A stretch of DNA of 64,000 bases from Euglena gracilis (Eukaryota; Euglenida; Euglenophyceae; Euglenales): the NCBI GenBank assembly GCA_039621445.1, contig CP154956.1, positions 61,812,362-61,876,361 on the forward strand, in the 5' to 3' direction. Shown piece by piece: positions 1-11,200 of this stretch; within the stretch, counting starts at the first letter, position 1, and each line of letters begins with the position of its first letter. The notes below the pieces were generated by a model. It was not told where the DNA came from and made no database searches. It saw only the letters and a list, made by a program, of their open reading frames with translations. Both the position numbers and the translations under genes were made by a program.

Positions 1-85
1 CAATCGTCTATTCATTTCGGACGACTTCCGTGAGTTGTTAGAGAGGGGAAAGGGGGCAAAGTCCCACCTGAACAACTTACAAAAG
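1..85 (+). CDS. Exon of a + strand gene, possibly upstream exon of the coiled-coil gene
   Basis: Reading from base 2, the frame is open for 28 codons (FISDDFRELLERGKGAKSHL is part of it) and ends in phase 0 at an AAG/GTAAAT donor. The next plausible + strand exon, at 17442, also begins in phase 0 behind a polypyrimidine-CAG acceptor, so the two could be spliced, giving a 17.36 kb intron. The 5' side of this exon is outside the window. It could equally be the end of a different gene. Confidence 0.55.
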
Positions 86-959
86 GTAAATGCATAGAAG
101 CTCGTGCAGCTGACTGCAGGCACGTTTTGTACACATTGCTATGTTTTGGGGGGGTGCAGCACTATTGGACGCTCACTTCATCTGGCGGGGGGTGCAGCAC
201 TATTTGGACCCGCATCGGGGTCAACAGAAAATGATATTTCCAAAATATCAAAATTAAGCAAAATCAAAGGAAATGTCTGGAGACCTAGATTGAAGCCTTT
301 GGAAAGCCTATCTAACGGCATTGATGATGAAATTTACGAATTTTTAATCAACAAAAATGACAAATTTACGAATTTTTGATTCTTCTTTGTTTCGGCTGTG
401 AAGGTCTGAAAACACGTTGACAAGAGAGTGCAAAAAATGAGCAAAATTCTGTCTTTGGCGGTGTGACCCCCGGGACTTTGGCGAAAAATGGTGTTTTTGC
501 TGTGTACCCAAATGGACTTTGTGCGTCGAAACCCCCGGGACCTTGCCGGCCAAAAGGGAAAAAAAAACGCAAAAAAGCACCATAGGAACGGGACCTTTAC
601 TGCCCCTGTTGCTTCTTTCGGCTGTGTCCCCGGGTGTGTCCGAGCTGCCGGCGGTGTGCGTCCTGGGTGTTTGCCGGACTGCTTTGCTTGCGACGCCTTG
701 GTGTGGTGTTTTGGGGTTGTTTGTTAAAGCGCGGGGAGGAGGTGCCGGGGGGTGTGGGAGTGGTGTGACCAGGCCGGCAGGAAAGGCGCAGGGGAAGGAA
801 GGTAGGTACGGGGTGTTTGGCAAAGGATGCGCAGAGGGTGAAGAAATGGGGTCCGCAGGGAATAAAGGGGATGAGTGTCTCCCACCCGGCTTAATCCCGG
901 GACCCGCACAACCAGCTGTGTGGCAAAGAACCCGGCGGAAGAAGCCCAACACTGGAAGG
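86..959. other. Intronic or intergenic DNA, no gene seen
   Basis: This stretch contains only chance frames on both strands. No splice-bounded coding segment or repeat was recognised. Confidence 0.5.
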
Positions 960-1530
960 ACAAAATTGTGTTTATGGGCGCAAATGCGCGCACCAACACG
1001 TTTATGTTTATTTGCGCAATTGCGCAAATAAACATAAACATGTCCTTTAAGGATTGGGCTTTAGTACCCAGGAACTGACGCTGTTGATAAACGGCGTGAT
1101 AAAGGAGCCGTGACGGCACGGACTGACGGGCCATCCAGTTGGTGAGTTTGCCACACTGTTTGTCGACACGCAAGCTTATGGGCGCAAATGCGCGCACAAA
1201 CACAGATTATGTTTTTGCGCGCATTTGCGCAAATGCGTGCATAAACATGTTCTGTGTTTATTTGCGCAAATGCGCAAATAAACACAAAGTTTATTTGCAC
1301 AAATGCGCAAAGAAACACAAAGAAGAACGGCGTGACGGAAACACAACCGTCAAACGCCAACAGCAGATGTGGGTTATTTGCGCATTTGCGCGCATCACGT
1401 TGTTTGTGGGCGCAAATGCGCAAATAAACTGCATGAAGAAACTGCACAATTTATTATGTTTATTTGCACATTTGCACCCACAAAACAACGTGATGTGCGC
1501 AAATCCGCAAATAAACAACCAATGGAGGAG
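960..1530. repeat. GCGCAAATGCGC palindromic repeat cluster 1
   Basis: Many copies of TTGCGCAAATGCGCAAATAA-like units and their reverse complement, often followed by AAC(A/C)A. The core GCGCAAATGCGC lets each copy fold. Copies are dispersed and irregularly spaced rather than strictly tandem. Confidence 0.85.
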
Positions 1531-3128
1531 AAAAAAGCGACTTCATTTGGCCCTCCTGCAACTACCCTTAGTGGCTTCTGAATGGGTTGAAAGCAAATGA
1601 CCACACCGTCTCCTCCGGCACATGGTGTTATTGTGCCGTTTTTTTTACCATTGACAGGTCCCACAAAAGATGGAGACATAGGATCTCTTGAAAGTTCGTG
1701 CACAGCCACCCAGTAACGGTACACATCCACCGGCACCAATTTTTGGGTCCCAAGCGCCCTGCCGCTGGCCTGCGGCCTGGGCTCCGCTGCTAAAGCCCCA
1801 TCAGCTGCTCATGCTTCAGCACCCAGCAGGCCGGCATCGACCTCCCCGGTGCAACGACACCCACCACAGCGACCACGTTATTCCCCGCAACTGGGGTGTG
1901 AGACTGGGGGACGACGTGGTGCCAGTGCATGGCAACCGGCAGCCGGAGAGAGATAGCCCTCAAACACCCGTTACTTTGGGTGCAAGGAAGTGTTGAAGCT
2001 TTACCACTGGATTGGGTGCATCAAAGCGGTGGGACCCACTCCCCCAAATTATGCACAAAAACCGATATTTTTTACGTTTTTCAAGGGAAAAATGGCAAAG
2101 AAAACCAGAAAACGGACTCCGGCCCGACACGTCCCGGGTATTTCAGGTGCCAAATTTTGTCTTCTTGCAACACAGTCCTGTTGCAGAAAAGGTGTCGAAC
2201 AGTCACAGGTCGTTTGCACGTCATCAATTCATTACGTTTAACTGCTAAACAGATGACGCCAAAACAACAGGTTGTGTGGGCCGGGTAACAGCAGTGCAAA
2301 TGTACACACGTAAGGCAGGCAAATTTTGGCCAGTCAGATGCCGTGTTCCAGTGAACACTCCACACTGCCTCTCACCACAAATTTCATCACCACATAATCG
2401 TGGCGCAAATCAATGGTTGGCGTGAGGAATTGCGTTCGCCAGCTTTCACGGAGGAGGAGATGGTATCGCACAACTCATGTGCGTTGGTGCGTGCATTTGC
2501 GCAAGTTAACACAACTTTGTTTGTGTGCTCTAAGGCTCCTACAAACACATCATTTTGAAGCGGTGTATAAAATGTTTATTTGCGCATTTGCGCAAATGCG
2601 CAAACAAACGTAATTGTGTTTATTTGCGCAATTGCGCGCACCAACACGTCCATCACGTTTTTAAACCTCGTAGGGTCATGGTCCTCATTGTGTCTTTTAA
2701 CACAGAAAGTAAAAATACATGTTGGTGTGCGCATTTGCGCAAATAAACATAAACATGTTGGTGCGCGCATTTGCGCAAATGCGCGCACCAACAAATTTGT
2801 TTGCGGGCGCATTTGCGCCCACCAACACGTCACTTTAACATCATCGGTTTACGTTTTATTTGCGCAAATGCGCCCATAAACACAATTGTTTTTATTTGTG
2901 CAAATGCGCCCATAAACAGACATCAATTGCGCGACGGCTGGCTGACGTAGTCTGTGTGTCTGTGGTGTTGTGATCTAATGAGGCTCCGTGTGTTCTTACC
3001 GGTGGCGGTAGTATCACAGCCAGTTCAGCCAGCACGTCAGCACCATTTCCAAGTGTCATAACAAGGGGTGTGTTCCTCTCTTCTGTTTGACATACAACAG
3101 CACCAGTCCCACCATCAGCCCCAGTCAC
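1040..3128 (-). pseudogene. Coding-like segments of an unrecognised - strand gene broken up by GCGCAAATGCGC repeats
   Basis: Several short - strand stretches have protein-like composition: about 2950-3128 (CQTEERNTPLVMTLGNGADV, with a CCG/GTAAGA donor), 2320-2450 (RESWRTQFLTPTIDLRHDYV), 2130-2260 (VKRNELMTCKRPVTVRHLFC, after a TTTAG acceptor), 1525-1745 (VPVDVYRYWVAVHELSRDPM) and 1040-1165 (DKQCGKLTNWMARQSVPSRL). Palindromic 20-bp repeats lie between and within them. They could be exons of one gene, perhaps of a mobile element, or several fossils. No family is recognised and a joined frame could not be made. Some + strand frames are open over the same bases. Confidence 0.4.
2480..2930. repeat. 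GCGCAAATGCGC palindromic repeat cluster 2
   Basis: The same family as at 0.96-1.53 kb, in both orientations, with variants GCGCGCACCAACA and GCGCCCATAAACA. A further copy is at 3250-3280 and one degenerate copy (TTGCGCACACC) is near 44765. Confidence 0.85.
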
Positions 3129-3589
3129 GTCACTTGGTAAGCAGCATTTACACCAAACTACTGGGAGTTAATCCCCTCCAATAGAGGGGTGTCACAGCTC
3201 ATAAACTGTTCTCCCTGTGTCAGGGTACAGGGTCCCAGGGGTTACGCAAAATTTGCGCATTTGCGCAAATGCGCCCATTTCAAAGGAAAAACCCTTAAGT
3301 GCGAATTCGGCCGCCTAAGAGGAAGGTCCGAAGCACTATTTTCCCCCCAACCCTTCGTGCAGCCCGAGTTATGGCCATTTTCGGCCAATTTTGGTCCATT
3401 TCTGGGGCCATTTTGGGCTGTTTTTTTCAGCTCTGTTGACCCTGCAGCACTATTAGGGGGGGGGTCCCAATTTTCGGCTGGCGCAAAGCGCTGGGCCGAA
3501 AATTTTGACCCATGAAACGGCCAGAAGTGCAAAAAAAAACTTCGGCGTAAAGCGCAGGAAAAAAATGACCTTTTTGGGGGGTCCCGGGT

Positions 3590-3960
3590 AAACCCCTCCT
3601 GATGAGTGCGCAGTGCCCTAATTATGTGCAGTGCCCTAATAAGTGCACCCCCCCCCCCAAGGGTCCCCCCCCCTAGACCAGAGGGGGTTCCGGACCACCT
3701 CCACCTGCCAAGGCCCAAATTTGACACGTAATCACTTGACTCATTGTAAGACATCACAAGAAGTGGAAAAACTGAAAAAGAGTGGTGGAAAATAAAATAT
3801 TTTGCGCTTTGTCCGAATAAGTGCGCAGTGCTTGATAAGTGCGCACCAGTTGGGGTCCGAAACGACGTCCTGTGCCCACCCGTGCACTTTTTAGGGGGGT
3901 TTGACCCAGACAGTTCTGAGGATTGCGTGTGCTTTCCGACCTGAGATGTGACATTGTTTT
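3590..3960 (-). repeat. Dispersed repeat 'GTGCGCAGTGCCCTAATAAG', copy 1
   Basis: The segment with GCGCAGTGCCCTAAT, a TTCTTGTGATGT/TGAGTCAAGTGAT block and a GACCTGAGATGTGACA block recurs in inverted orientation at about 42300-43260. It is not a gene; the longest frame here is a by-product. Confidence 0.65.
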
Positions 3961-5122
3961 CTCCTTTTGGGGGGGGAAGCGGCAGCGGGGGGTGCGCTTT
4001 CATTTCGACCCAACCTGCGCAATTTTTGTTGTTTGTTCCTTTTTGAATCAATTTTTTGTTTTTGTTCCTTTTTGAATCCCATTAAAATGGGGGGTGCGCT
4101 TGTAGCGGACTGTCACCTTTGGTGGCGGGGGGTGCACTTTTATTTGGACCTTGCGCTTGTAGCCGCCCCGCGCTTCTGTTGGGGGGTTCAAGGGGGTTAG
4201 GGTTGGGGGGTCCCCCCCACCCGGTGTTCACCCTCCTTTTGTCGAACGCTGGGGGACCAGGGGGGGTCCAGCCGGCTGGGTGCTGGACTGACCGGGTACC
4301 CAAAAAATACCGAAGCCCAAGGTACAAAAACCACTCAAAATGCCATTATTGACCATTTCCAAAATTTGCGGTCCAGCCCGGGTCCAGCTTCGCCGGGGTG
4401 GCCCGAACTTCTTGGCCCCCACCTGGGCTGGGTGGTGCTGGCTGGAAAAAAGGTGCTGGGTGGCTAAACAAAACAGCACCAGAACGAAATGCCCTTAAAA
4501 ATGACCATAACTCACGCCAGCCGCGGAGCAACGGGGAAAAAACTTGTCAAATTTGTCATTTTTGTCTGGTCAACCAACACCCCCCCCACTCACTTGACAG
4601 ACTCCAATTGGGGAAAATGGGGTCTAACAGAGAAATCTCACTGTCATAAATGCAAAGAAAATCCCTGATCGGGTCGTCGCTTAGGCCCCAGGTCCAGCTC
4701 AGAGGATGGAAATTTTGGGCTGGCTGGAACAAGGCTGATGGACTTTTGGCTTTTGGGGTTCAAATTGGGCCAAAAATGGGCAAAAATGGGTTGAAAAAGG
4801 GCCAGCCGGGGCAAATTTCAATCGACTTTTTTTTCCATAATTGGCAATTTTTTGGACACCCGGTTTGACTGCCAGTCGGGCCCCGCTCCAGCCAGGGGAC
4901 CCCCAAGGGGGGGTCCATCCACCATCCGGACACCCTGTGGAGGTGGTGGTGGTAAAGGGGGTGGAACCGAAAATGGAAAAAGACTGCTGGGCCCTGTCCT
5001 GATCGTGATGTAACGTGGTTTGGACAACATGCCTTGGCAAATGAACATGATTCTGAAATGCTGTGGGGTCGCTGGTAAGGAGGTAAAACAATTTTTTCAA
5101 GCGTGATGTGTGCGATGGATAC
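3960..5122. other. G/C-run-rich DNA without a recognisable exon
   Basis: Runs of 6-8 G or C and motifs shared with other introns. This is where the next NAP1 exon was expected; no frame with NAP1 C-terminal landmarks was found on the - strand. Confidence 0.5.
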
Positions 5123-5235
5123 CCTTCAGCTTTGTCCATCACGATCTCATCCTCATCCACAAGGTGGTATGTCTTGGTGAGCACGGTGTTGGTGAAAAAA
5201 GGGTTCTCTGCAAAATGGAACTCCAGCACAAAGCC
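5123..5235 (-). CDS. NAP1: NAP1 exon 8
   Basis: TCCCTCTCGGCAG precedes it and GG/GTATCC follows. It encodes [20 protein letters not shown] and [17 protein letters not shown], the most conserved NAP1 core. It is separated from exon 7 by 6.0 kb of repeats and a transposon. The following exon was not found. Confidence 0.95.
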
Positions 5236-8200
5236 CTGCCGAGAGGGAGAGATTTTAGTGACCCTTTCTTCTCATTTGCAAATTTATCTCAAGAGATGTG
5301 GTGTGAAAACCCAAGCTGTTGAACCTCCAGAAAAAGAGGTTTTGGGACCTATCATGGCTTCAAGTGCATGGACACCCCTCCCATTCACAGCTTCAGAACA
5401 TCCAGCGATGGAGGATTGTCAGGGTTTGGCCACTAAATGCTCAGGATGCTGCCAAAGGCTTGACATCACATCTGGCTTTTGGTCAAGACGTCCACTAAAC
5501 CCCACCCCCCACTTACAAACCCCCCCCTTGGGCCGACCAACCAAACCGGATCCTATAACCCCCCCCTGGGGAAGGAAAATGAAAGCCTCCGGGGACGATT
5601 TTTTCGGCCACAAACCACCGGAAAACTGATTTTTTGGCAACTTTTTGAGACCGACCATCATCAAAAATGCCCTTTTTGTCCAAATCTGACAAAAAATGTC
5701 AATTTGGGGGGGTTTCGGGGTCAATTTTGGGGTCGGATTTTCACCAACAAATCCGGGACATATAAAACCCCCCACCTGTAAACCCCCATTTCGGCCGACC
5801 AAGCAAACCGGATCCTATAAACCCCGGTATAATATAAGTGGGGGGGGTTAGCTTAGCAGAGAGACTAGCTAGACCTCCCCCTGGGAGGTTGTTGGGTGTC
5901 CCCCTGGACTGGGAAAAAAATCCTCCAGTGCTATGTGCCGAGGTGAAAATGAAAATGGGGCTTTTAATATGCTTTTATGGCTGATTTTGTTTTTAAAAAA
6001 AATCCTATCCAAATTTTTTTTGCCAAAAACGGGCTTTTTTGACAGATTTTGGGGGTCAAAAAATTTTGGCACTTGCCCCAGCCATTGGGGAAAAGCCTTT
6101 GGGAGCCATTGATTCCTACCTCCCCCTCCTCAGGGGGGGTCCACTCGGATTTAGAGTCCCCCGCTTGTCGTACGACCGGGTACCTACAACCTGCGACCAG
6201 GGGGGTGGTCGTTATACCCCCCTAACCTGCAACCTGCGACCGGGGGTGGTCGTTGTAGTGGGGGTGGTCGTTGTTCACAATATTGACCGATACCAACCGA
6301 AAGCCGAAGGACCTTTTACAAGCGCAGAGGCTTTCGAGCCATCACTACGGGTGTACAAAACATGAGCGCCAGTGGGGAACAGGGAAAATTCCTGAAAAAA
6401 GGCAGCATACATGGATGCATCTTCATACAACCTCATAAAAACCAGCAAGGTTGGGTTTTGTTTTTGTATTTTTGGGGGGGGTCCCAAAATCGGCCCAAGA
6501 ATTTTGGGGGGGTACCCAAAAATCAAATTTTTGGGTCTCCATTGACGATGAGAGAAAACCACGGGAAACAATGGTCGACATCCGCAAAATCACAAAGGGG
6601 CTGTCGCTCAGAGTTGTCCTGAACACTCCCCGCCTGCTTGAAACGCTTTCTGGCGTTTTTTTTTCAAAAGTCAGACCTTCCCCCACCCAGTTAGCAGGGT
6701 TTCCCACCGATTCGTACTTGGGGACTCCCGAGCCCATTCGTACTTATTCGTACTTATTCGTACTTATTTGTACTTATTCGTACTTATTCGTACTTCAAAA
6801 AAGGGCCATGTACAGCCATAGGTGACCATTTGGTATGCTTCCTTGAGCACATCTTCAACGTTCTGAAACCGGGAAAAGCAAGGAAAACAGCTCATTCACT
6901 TGAGAAACTATCTAAGTGACGAACTCATTCTGGCGAAATTTGTGAAAAAAATCGTTGTGAGAAAAAAATACAAAACAGCACAGGAAAAACACATTCTTTC
7001 TTTGCGACTGATGTTGTCCAGCATGCCATGCACGAACAAATACTCAAGATGAAACGAGCAAATTGTTCAATGGTGTGCAAAGCGTTCTTCGCAGTCACCA
7101 TTGCAAAACATGCAGGACTCCGAGTGGCAGCTGCATCATTTTCGGAGGGAAAAGAGGACATGAGGTATCCTGCAGCGTAAGATATGCATCACATACAGAG
7201 AAGTGTGAGGGCCCTTCAAGTCAGTGCAATGGTGTAGAAAATTGTACCTTTTCCACTTGGCAATTCGTACTTATTCGTAACTGGGGAATTTTTCATTCGT
7301 ACTTATTCGTACTTATTCGTACTTATTCGTATTTTGGCAGATCTCGGCAATTCGTACTTATTCGTACTTATTCGTACTTATTCGTGTACGAATCAGTGGG
7401 AAACCCTGCAGTTAGTCCAGTTAGTTTAGTTAGTACAATTTTGAATCCTGAAATTTTTTGGGACCACAAGGCCTTTCAAAATGCCCCAAAATGCAATTTT
7501 CTGTTCGAGACATGTAAACCCCCCCAAATAATACAATAAAACCCCCCGGGGCATTATTTTTTCGCCCAAAGTCCCGGCCCGAGGGGGGGGGATTATTTCC
7601 CAAAATTTTTCCTTCCGTAGGAGCAAAAACAGTGCCAAAACCCCCCTTTGGGTTCATTTTTTGTACTTTCTGATGAAATTTAGCATTTTTTGGAGGCCAG
7701 ATGATCCAGAAAAATCGATTTTTTTTGTACTTCGTTGTCAGAGATTGTGATTTTTACCTACATTTCCAGGTCAAAAATCCGGGCCTTCGTCCTGAAAATG
7801 GGGGGGGGGGAGAATTATTTCTGTGGCCAAAGTCCGACCCCGAGGGGGGGGGGTATTATTTGGGGGGATTTATTTGGGGGGAGGGTTTAAAATGATCACA
7901 CCCCCCTGCCCCCCCAATCAGAGGCCACAATTCTGGAAGGCATGATTTTCCCTCCGAAAATAATAGTCTGGATTCCAACGATCACCCCTCATCAGAATCC
8001 ACAATTTTGTTGTACCATTCCCCCCCCCCCGGTGTATAAACACCGGCCTTGTATAAGCACTGCCCCCCCCGGTGCGCTTCCATCCTTTTGGACGTGTTGT
8101 ACAGAAAATCCTTTGCACGTGAGGGGTCGGTGGTTCGATTCCGGCTGCAGCCCCAGGGATTATTTAAGGCCGCACCCCTGGGGGGGTTGGGGTGGGTCTG

Positions 8201-11200
8201 GCTGGACCCCCCCCCCGGGGGGCCCAGAGGGGGGTGAGATAACCTTTTTGGCGCAGCAGGCGCAGAAAATTTTGAAAAAATGGCTTTTCTTGGCCAAAAT
8301 CGGCCTTTTTTAGGTGGTTAGGGGCAATTTTTCAAAGAGGGGTCCCAAAAATACAAATTTTTGGTGTTTTGGGGGGGGTACCCAAAAAACAAAATTTTGG
8401 GGGGGGGGACCCAAAACCCAAAACCCAACCTTGAAACCAGCGTCCCTTTTTTTGGTCCTGACCTGCAACCTGCGACCGGGGGGGGGGGGGGTTTAGACCC
8501 CCCTAACCTGCAACCTGCGACCGGGGGGTGTTCGGTATAGTGGGGTGGTCGTACAACAAGGGGGCCTTAAAAAACCTCACAAAATCTTAAAATGCCTTTT
8601 TTTTGGCCAAAATGCCTTGAAATACCTCAAAATGCTGTAACAATTCAACTTGGCACAACTTTTTCCAGCCAAAAAAAAAATGAAATCGCAAAATCTCAGC
8701 AAAAGCAGCCCAGGCCAGCTCCCGGGAGTCTATCCACCCAAATGAGTTTTTCAACTTTTTTGATTTTTTTGGCCGGGACTGACTTTGGGTTCAATGCCCA
8801 GACCTCCCTTGGAAAAAATGACCCTTGAAAAGCCTTAAAAACGTGTTCAGCCCGCCAAATGCCTGCCCTGAAATTCGTGGTCATGAACACGTTTTCAATG
8901 ACGGCATTTGTGGCAATGACACGTTTTCAGTGACGGCATTTGTGGCAATGACACGTTTTCAGTGACGGCATCTGTGGCAAGGACACGTTTTCAGTGACGG
9001 CATTTGTGGCAATGACACGTTTTCAATGAGGGCATTTGTGGCAACCCTGAGTAAAAAGCAAAAAACGCTGTCATGAAAAATCGGAGTGCGGTTGAGAGGC
9101 CGGGTGGTCCTCAACAGGTGAGGCGGGTCGGGGGCACTCTACAACACGACAACAAGAAGGCTTGGTTGCCTTGGCACAAGGACAGGGAAGGGACGAAAAT
9201 CACGGCACACGACAGGCTTTACACAAAAAAGAGCCATACTTTGGTGGCCGCCACAAATCATAAGCGTTGGACCAGTTCACCCCCTTCAGCAACTGGTCCA
9301 ACTCTTCAGGCTGCAACACGTCTGCTGGAGGCCGAACCGCCGTTGACACTGCCTTCCGCGCGCGTTCGCGCTCCAGGGAACGCGAAAAAATCTCGTTGAA
9401 CTGGAGGAATTGGCGCTCTGAGGAGGGCAAACCTACTCCCTCGGTGGTTGTTTTGCGGAATGCCCGAGCGACGGCATTCACGTATGTCTGAAAAGAGGTT
9501 GCCGAACGATTCCCTGAAACGAACAAAGTTCCCGACTGCTGCTCACGTTGAGCCACACATTGTTCGATGACGCTCGCCTCATCGAACAACAGGCTGGGTT
9601 CCAGCTCCCATCCCGTCCAGGCAACAAAGAAAGCATCCAGCTCAGGATAACAGGCTTGCCGATGTTGACACAGTTTGGCGAACTCCAAACAGTTGGCAAC
9701 AGCAGCAAGCTCTGCACCCAGGGTGCCGGACTTTTTCTTTGTATTGCCCTGTGCCAGCAAGGTGCCATGAAGGGGGTCAACCTTCGGCTTCTTGGCATCT
9801 TGCTGGTATACCGCAAGAGCAGCCAGGAACAGTTCCGTCCTAGGGGGAGGTGGCAAAAGACCATTCACAAAGTTTGCCGTGCGTTTAGCCATATTGGCAG
9901 GGCTGCGGGAAAAAGAAAAAAAAAAGAAAAAAGGGGGGGGTGACACGTTTTCAGTGACGGCATTTGTGGCAATGACACGTTTTCAGTGACGGCATCTGTG
10001 GCAAGGACACGTTTTCAGTGACGGCATTTGTGGCAATGACACGTTTTCAGTGACGGCATCTGTGTTCAGGCACGTTTTCAGTGAGGGCATCGTTTTTTGG
10101 GTCCGAATTTCACAAATTCGCGTTTTTGACCCCTTGCGTGAATCATGACCACGAATTTCAGGGCAGGCATTTGGCGGGCTCTGAAAACGTTTTTAAACAA
10201 ATTGTGGCTGAGCCCAGATTTCAGCCTGAAAACGTGTTCAGGGGCCCCCTTCGGGGGCCCCTGGCTGAACACGTTTTCAGGCTGAAATCTGGGCTCAGCC
10301 ACAATTTGTGTATAGAAAAAAACGCCTTGAAATGCCTTAAAATTTGGGGGGAGATTGCCTTTAAAAAAATAATGCCTGGCTGCAGTCCAGCACTCTCCTG
10401 GGGGACACTGCAAACCCTTGAGAAGAAGCTTGTCGAATATTCATCACAATTTGGTAACCCTTCTGGGCGTGTGTGGAAAATGCGAAAAAAATAAATGAAA
10501 TGAAATGAAATGAGCCACATAATTATCCCTTAAACTTGTGCAGCCCTCTGTCCAGTCCTTTGTTGACCCACCTGGGGTGGGAAGGGAATGGTTGTCCCCC
10601 CCCCAGCACCTGTGCAAGGAACATTTTTCCTGTGGCGACAAAAGAAGTTTTTGACGCAAAAAATCCGCACTCCAAGAAATACCCGGGGGGGGGGGGGCTG
10701 GTGGGAAGGGGAAGGGTGGTCGGAACCCCAACCCAGGCTTCGACATAAGGGCAGGTGGGGGGAGGGGTCGGCAGGGCGGTCCTTAACGAAAAAAAAACTT
10801 CCTGTCCCAGCAGAGTCAATGAAAACATAATAGGAAAAATGGACGAAAAAACGGCCATATTTTGGCAAAAATTGGTTGGCTTTGGGGGGAAAATGATTTC
10901 TGGCATCCTTGACCATCCACCATCGCCCATCCACCCAAAACGTCAAAATGCGTTTTTCGACTTTTTTGATTTTCCCCCCGTTCGATCCCCGTGTCAACCT
11001 TTTTCGCACCAAAATGGTAAAACGATTTCCTTTTCTGTTTGCTGACCAGCCTGAACAACTGGAAAAAACATTCACAACTTTCAAAAAATGATGAAAGGAC
11101 CACACGGAACCATGCCCTGGCAAAGCAGGACAATTGTATTGGCAAACCATGGGAACAGCACCGGCACTATGAGGCGCCCGGAAAGTCGAAAAAACCCAAT

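Larger units (their letters stand above)
8835..10200 (-). mobile_element. TIR-bounded element carrying a 32-bp tandem array and one ORF
   Basis: About 55 bp at 8835-8890 (AACGTGTTCAGCCCGCCAAA and on, to GGTCATGAACACG) recurs inverted at about 10140-10197. Inside, a 32-bp unit (TGACACGTTTTCAGTGACGG plus CATTTGTGGCAA) is repeated at 8883-9044 and 9941-10090 in the same orientation. The 896-bp piece between the two arrays (9045-9940) holds a 248-codon frame. Left array ends ...GTGGCAA and right array starts TGACACG..., exactly continuing the unit. The family is not recognised. Confidence 0.7.

Noticed and set aside
4699-5229. 176-codon - strand ORF taken as one exon
   Set aside because: Only 5123-5235 is NAP1; downstream of the GTATCC donor the frame leaves family similarity and runs into repeats.
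8090-8155. Functional tRNA gene
   Set aside because: The anticodon and T stems do not pair and no acceptor stem or A box is present.
8883-10090. CRISPR-like array of 32-bp repeats
   Set aside because: The units are contiguous tandem repeats without spacers, in a eukaryotic intron.
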